The notes below the pieces were generated by a model, which saw only the letters and a list, made by a program, of their open reading frames with translations, was not told where the DNA came from and searched no databases. The translations under genes were made by a program, and so were the position numbers. A stretch of DNA of 64,000 bases from positions 62,001 to 126,000 of the forward strand of contig DAOTXR010000037.1 in NCBI GenBank assembly GCA_034435375.1, read 5' to 3'. This stretch comes from DAOTXR01 sp034435375. GTDB lineage: Bacteria; Chloroflexota; Anaerolineae; Aggregatilineales; UBA3940. Positions 61,577-64,000 of the stretch are shown here, piece by piece; position 1 is the first letter of the stretch, and the number at the start of each line of letters is the position of its first letter.

Positions 61577-64000
61577 CTATGGGCCGCTGCCTGCCGGATG
61601 GTGGTTGATATGAGCCAGCAGCGTCAACAGGTTAAGCCGTTCGGCCAGCTGTCGCGCTTCGCGGAGGGCAGCATGGGTGTTGTCCTCGCGTCCCAGCCGC
61701 CACTCGAGGTCAGCCAGGTTGTACCACGTGTAGGCCATGCCCACTTCGTCACCCAGACGGCTCTGAAGGTCGATCGCCTCGCGCCATACCTGAAGCGCCT
61801 CTGCCCACCGCTCTTCGTGGATATAGACTGCGCCCAGGTTGGTGAGAACGCGAGCCTGGCCCAGCGCATCGCCCAGAGTCTGCATCATGCGCAGACCCTC
61901 CTCCAGGCGATCTAGCGCACGGCTTGTGTCATGCGCAGCATGATAAGCCATGCCCAGCCGCAGGGTGGTGCGGGCCTGCCGGGGCAGGTCACCCTCCTCT
62001 TCAAAGCGCGCCAATGCCTGCTGTTGGAAGTGAATTGCCTCGTCCACCCTGCCCTGCTGAAGGGTCGCTATTCCCAGGTTGCTGAGCGTCTCGCCGTCAG
62101 GCTGATCGGCCTCGCACGTTGCGAGCGCCTGGTAGAGGAGATCGAGCGCCTCCTCCGCACGCTGGTTGTGCAGCGCCAGGCCCGCCAATCCGTTGAGCGC
62201 TCGGCGGCGCAGGTCGACCGCGCCGTGACGATAGGCAGCGGAGGCGGCGCGCTGATAGGCCAGGTAGGCCGGTCCGGTCAGCCCCATCGACTGCCGCAGG
62301 TAGCCGATCTCAAGCAGCGCCTCGGCCTGGCTGCTGAAATCACCTTGCTGGCCCAGGACAGCTACTGCCTCCTGGAGCGTGGCCTCGGCTGCATGGCTGT
62401 CGCCCAGCCAGCGGTAGGCCACGCCCAGCTCGATCAGCGCACGGCCCAGCCCTACCGACTCAGCTCCGCCCGCCCGGAGACGACCCACGGCGTGAAGCAA
62501 CGCATCGCGCCACACTGCCCATAGGCCAGACCGTCGCGCGGCTGGGGCGACCCGTGCGATCAGGTCGCCAAGCGCCGCGCCTTCCTGCTCTATGTGGGAC
62601 CCTTTCGCGATCAGGGTCAGGGTATGTGACAAGCCCTCCGACTCCACGTAGGGGGCTGCCTCGGCGCGGCGCTCGCGGTCGATCGCTCGCCGCAGCAGCC
62701 GCTCGTAGACCGTGGACCACGGCGCATGGCGTGCCCGATCCTCGACGAATAGCCGGGCGAGGGCGTGCATGGTGTACAGGCGGAACTCGCCGCCAGTGTC
62801 GATCAGCGATGTCGCGGTCAACTCGCCCAAGGCGTGATCGAGCGCATCGGGAGGCAGATCGGCCACGGCAAACAGCTCGTGCCAGCCCACGCCTGTGGGC
62901 GGTAGCAGGCACATCGCCAGCGCAACCTGGTGCGCGGCGGCGCTCAGCCGTTCCCAGGTGAAAGCAAACAGCCAATCGAACAGCCCTACGCCGTGCGCTG
63001 TCATCGATGTGGACAGGTTCTCCAACACGCGGTCCAGCGGCAGCGCACCGAGTTGACTCACCACCAAGCGACCTGCCAGCGGATTGCCACCCACCGCGGC
63101 ATAGATGGCATCAATGACGTCCTGAGGCAGCCGCCGGGCCTGAGAGACGTGTCTCAGCCGCGCATAACTGTGCAGCAGTGCCGCGAACTCGGCGGGCGGC
63201 AGCGCATCTACCTGGACCACCTGAACCGGGACATCAGTCGGCGGCCAATGGCGGCTGGTCAGCAGCAGATGGCCCGGGGCGACCATCATATCGAGTCGAG
63301 GCAGTAGTGCGCCCAGGTCTTCCAGCAGGTCGGCGTTGTCGATCACCACCAACACGTGTGTCTCAGCCAGACGCACACGCAGGTTGGCCTCTACATCCTC
63401 CGGGGAGGATTCGGCCCAGTGCAGGTAGCCCAACGCATGAGCCAGCCTGGCCAAGATTGTGGAATAGGTGGTAGGCAGATCGAGGTCAATCCAGGCCACA
63501 TTGCCGACTTGGCCGTCGTCGATCAGGCGCACTGCTACAGCATGGGCCAGCGTCGTCTTGCCGATCCCGCCTGGCCCAACCAGCGCCAGGGTGTGCGGCG
63601 GTCCAGGCGCGCACAGCAGGTTGAACAAACGCGCGATTGTCTGCTCAACACCGAACAGTGAGGTGTACATAGGCGGCGGGAGCTTGAGACGTAGCCACTG
63701 ACGACGGTTGCTGACGCGGGCTGAAGCCTCCAGGCGGCTGAGTATCTCGGCCAGGCGGCGGCATCCATGCGCCAGGCGGCGGCGCACCTGCCGAGGTGCA
63801 ATGCCCAGGATGGCGGCAATGTCCTGGACCTGAAGGTCCAGATCGAGGCGGACGTAGCGGTAGTAGAGTGTGCTCCAAGCCTCCAGTTCGCGGTTGCCTT
63901 GTCGGAAGTCTTGGCGTAGCCAATCAAGCGCCACGGTGCGATCTTGAGAAGAAGGGGGGGCAACTCCTACCAACGCCCGGTGGTGGTGGAGGCTGTCTTC
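61577..64000 (-). CDS. STAND ATPase with HTH and TPR repeats (5' end outside window)
   Basis: The frame stays open to the right edge, so the N-terminus is missing. Counting from the codon at 63973: residues ~45-80 hold an HTH like sigma region 4 (VQDIAAILGIAPRQVRRRLAHG). Residues ~105-330 form an NB-ARC/STAND ATPase with P-loop GPGGIGKTTL (133-142), VLVVIDNADLLED and LLLTSRHWP. The remainder is tetratricopeptide repeats (LGVAYRWLGDSHAAEATLQEAV, NLGIATLQQGRVDEAI). It is probably a signal-sensing transcription factor or ATPase switch; antiphage roles occur in this superfamily, but no other defence genes are adjacent. Confidence 0.82.
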   Translation of the reverse strand, partial: EDSLHHHRALVGVAPPSSQDRTVALDWLRQDFRQGNRELEAWSTLYYRYVRLDLDLQVQDIAAILGIAPRQVRRRLAHGCRRLAEILSRLEASARVSNRRQWLRLKLPPPMYTSLFGVEQTIARLFNLLCAPGPPHTLALVGPGGIGKTTLAHAVAVRLIDDGQVGNVAWIDLDLPTTYSTILARLAHALGYLHWAESSPEDVEANLRVRLAETHVLVVIDNADLLEDLGALLPRLDMMVAPGHLLLTSRHWPPTDVPVQVVQVDALPPAEFAALLHSYARLRHVSQARRLPQDVIDAIYAAVGGNPLAGRLVVSQLGALPLDRVLENLSTSMTAHGVGLFDWLFAFTWERLSAAAHQVALAMCLLPPTGVGWHELFAVADLPPDALDHALGELTATSLIDTGGEFRLYTMHALARLFVEDRARHAPWSTVYERLLRRAIDRERRAEAAPYVESEGLSHTLTLIAKGSHIEQEGAALGDLIARVAPAARRSGLWAVWRDALLHAVGRLRAGGAESVGLGRALIELGVAYRWLGDSHAAEATLQEAVAVLGQQGDFSSQAEALLEIGYLRQSMGLTGPAYLAYQRAASAAYRHGAVDLRRRALNGLAGLALHNQRAEEALDLLYQALATCEADQPDGETLSNLGIATLQQGRVDEAIHFQQQALARFEEEGDLPRQARTTLRLGMAYHAAHDTSRALDRLEEGLRMMQTLGDALGQARVLTNLGAVYIHEERWAEALQVWREAIDLQSRLGDEVGMAYTWYNLADLEWRLGREDNTHAALREARQLAERLNLLTLLAHINHHPAGSGP

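Noticed and set aside
1..64000. CRISPR arrays, tRNA, rRNA or transposons
   Set aside because: No regular repeats, cloverleaf-like sequence, rRNA-like stretches or transposase/integrase ORFs were seen.

Overview
The window reads as chromosome from a GC-rich, Gram-positive-like or monoderm bacterium. The best guess is a Chloroflexota lineage near Anaerolineae. This rests on general resemblance, not a search: secreted proteins with Thr/Pro/Ser linkers, LppX-type lipoproteins, a STAND/TPR regulator, frequent TTG/GTG starts and an all-protein-coding layout. No rRNA, tRNA, CRISPR array, transposase or integrase was seen. Nearly all space is coding, and both edge genes run off the window.

Layout. 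1-9.6 kb is mixed housekeeping: end of a large secreted modular protein, a UbiA-type prenyltransferase, an aldo/keto reductase, then a tandem-GNAT protein, a DUF429 protein and a sugar-isomerase-like TIM barrel, a UPF0316 membrane protein, an aminotransferase and a sugar nucleotidyltransferase. 9.6-16.2 kb holds a guanylate-kinase-like protein, a lone hydantoinase B, a class A penicillin-binding protein and a metallophosphoesterase. 16.2-23.2 kb is a minus-strand run: FGE-like lipoprotein, membrane-anchored nuclease, lactate permease, NAD-dependent epimerase and a Cys/Met-metabolism PLP enzyme.

23.4-40.9 kb is one long plus-strand glycan locus, almost entirely with overlapping or abutting genes. 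It has four GT4-type and two GT2-type glycosyltransferases, a PMT-like membrane glycosyltransferase, a heparinase II/III-like protein, a bi-domain dehydrogenase, a DUF2304 protein and two asparagine-synthase paralogues. The second paralogue has lost its glutaminase residues. It probably makes an amidated, uronate-containing surface polysaccharide. Recognisable flippase, polymerase and chain-length genes are not in view.

41-44 kb carries envelope genes: a VWA lipoprotein, a LiaF-like protein and a PspC protein. 44.3-52.2 kb is an arginine biosynthesis operon, argC-B-D-(GNAT)-J-G-H. It is preceded by a compact leader: a TTGACG-N17-TATCTT promoter, a 27-codon ORF with four Arg codons, a 7-bp antiterminator candidate, and a perfect intrinsic terminator 17 bp before argC. 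This is the strongest regulatory find in the window and looks like ribosome-mediated arginine attenuation.

52.2-64 kb is a minus-strand block: ABC exporter, orphan MalK-type ATPase, thioredoxin-like protein, AcuC-like deacetylase, alpha/beta hydrolase, Nfu-N domain protein, LppX-like lipoprotein, ArsA/Get3-type ATPase, class V aminotransferase and a STAND ATPase with TPRs cut by the right edge. Several promoters in the window share an extended -10 element (TGn just before the -10 hexamer).
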